Assembly: GCA_030680655.1 (NCBI GenBank)
Contig: JAUXUZ010000052.1
Span: 1-6,710 of the forward strand
Length of the DNA stretch: 6,710 bases
Direction: 5' to 3'
Source: Phycisphaerales bacterium
GTDB lineage: Bacteria; Planctomycetota; Phycisphaerae; Phycisphaerales; UBA1924
Shown here: one piece after another, positions 5,917 through 6,710 of the stretch
Numbering within the stretch: position 1 is the first letter of the stretch
Layout: each line of letters opens with the position of its first letter
The notes under the pieces: model-generated
The model's database searches: none
What the model was told of the DNA's origin: nothing
What the model saw: only the letters and a program-made list of their open reading frames with translations
Made by a program: the position numbers and the translations under genes

Positions 5917-6710
5917 CTATTTGGGAGTAGAATAAGGCACTTCCGCTGGTACTCTCATATTGGGCGGAATCGCCTGGCGTGTGGGGACAGTGCTTAGTAT
6001 TTCGATTGCTCGAGCAAAAATAGTTGTAAATGCGGAGTACTCAAAACATGGTGCAGCCAGCGACCGATCCCAACTCATCCGGCACCTGCAACAGTCCCCT
6101 GGATACTCGCGAGCAAGGCTGCCAACGCCGATGAGTGGTTGGTCGACGACACACGCGAATGGCTGCGATTGCGTCCCGAGTACAGTGTGAGTCGTTCCAT
6201 CCGTGCATACCATGTCAAAGTAAGTATTGGTTACAGAACATGTTTCGCAAAACACCCACATTTTACAACTGGCGCCACTGCAGCTAACGTAATCCGTGCT
6301 AGTTACTGGTGGGTCAAAAGGAGAAAAGTTGCAAAGTTGGATTGGGACAACCACGGTTCGCATGTTCGCGATCGTGCAGCGTTTCGAACTTCTGGAAGTG
6401 GCCGCAACTGGTTGAGAAAGCGGCCTGCAGCCCGCACACAGGCCTAGCGGATCTGCCGTGCCTATTGAATCACTCCCACAATACTCATACAGATCCATCG
6501 AATCGTGGTACCCCAGCGGATCCTTCTGCATCCACTTGCCGCTGTAGCTGTTGAGCACGCGGTTGCGGACGTGATAGAGGGGGACGCCGTCGCCGGTGAT
6601 CGCCCCGGTGCCAGCCAGGATGGGGTCGATCTCGTACCCCGCCAGGCCCTTGCGGTTGTCGATCGCGGTGTCGCTGATCTGGCCCAGCCCGCCGTTGTTG
6701 CCCGCGGCGT
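5917..6710 (-). CDS. RHS repeat-associated core protein, C-terminal end with cysteine-rich variable tail (5' end outside the window)
   Basis: The frame enters from the right edge (first full codon at 6708-6706) and ends at TAG 5919-5917, giving 263 visible residues. Residues 1-88 carry the conserved RHS core ending: NRKGLAGYEIDPILAG, then LYHVRNRVLNSYSGKWMQKD, PLGYHDSMDLYEYCGSDS and ADPLG. In RHS proteins this core forms a shell, and what follows the final DPLG is a variable tip, often a toxin. Here the tip is about 173 residues with 14 cysteines, including CSGASC, CETC and CCRC clusters. I see no known nuclease, deaminase or peptidase motif in it. The GTG at 6558 is in frame but lies inside the core, so it is not taken as the start. 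Codons are GC-rich upstream of about 6530 and much AT-richer after it, suggesting a replaced tip. Export or surface exposure would suit disulfide-bonded cysteines; metal binding is the alternative. Confidence 0.85.
   Translation of the reverse strand, partial: AAGNNGGLGQISDTAIDNRKGLAGYEIDPILAGTGAITGDGVPLYHVRNRVLNSYSGKWMQKDPLGYHDSMDLYEYCGSDSIGTADPLGLCAGCRPLSQPVAATSRSSKRCTIANMRTVVVPIQLCNFSPFDPPVTSTDYVSCSGASCKMWVFCETCSVTNTYFDMVCTDGTTHTVLGTQSQPFACVVDQPLIGVGSLAREYPGDCCRCRMSWDRSLAAPCFEYSAFTTIFARAIEILSTVPTRQAIPPNMRVPAEVPYSTPK

Noticed and set aside
5960..6554. Three overlapping plus-strand open frames opposite the RHS tail
   Set aside because: They are antisense to a clear RHS reading frame that continues from the conserved core, and none has a plausible start context.

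Overview
The window looks like a chromosomal segment from a high-GC planctomycete, possibly of the Phycisphaerae. This rests on three things seen together: pseudopilin genes of the planctomycete type, an RHS-family core ending, and a membrane protein with a C-terminal CPRCGY...CAECG zinc ribbon, an architecture very common in that phylum. The class-level assignment is inference.

Left part (1-4116, plus strand): a type II secretion / type IV pilus-like assembly cluster. It opens with the C-terminal end of a GspG-like major pseudopilin. A strong intrinsic terminator follows, and its U-tract runs straight into the start codon of a GspH-like minor pseudopilin. After a 115-base gap come three tightly coupled genes joined by two ATGA overlaps. 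The first is a 581-residue protein that joins a PilM-like actin-fold domain to a PilN-like membrane and ferredoxin-like part, which is the GspL layout. The second is a PilO/GspM-like protein and the third a PilP/GspC-like protein. Together they would form the inner-membrane alignment platform on which the pseudopilins polymerise. No ATPase, polytopic platform protein or secretin is visible here.

Middle (4117-5277): a short gap between convergent genes is filled by six copies of an octamer repeat. Next is a 195-residue Pro/Ser-rich minus-strand protein of unknown function, containing an in-frame 21-bp tandem repeat and having a plausible sigma70-type promoter upstream. About 310 bases without a convincing gene follow.

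Right part (5278-6710, minus strand): the 3' end of an RHS-repeat gene. The conserved core is GC-rich (72% by hand count over 6601-6660). The sequence drops to about 43-45% GC right after the core ending, through a 14-cysteine variable C-terminal tail and through the adjacent membrane/zinc-ribbon gene that begins 6 nt after the RHS stop. This is the layout expected of an exchangeable RHS C-terminal tip with a linked small gene. Neither the tail nor the partner has a recognisable toxin or immunity signature, so the functional reading remains a hypothesis.
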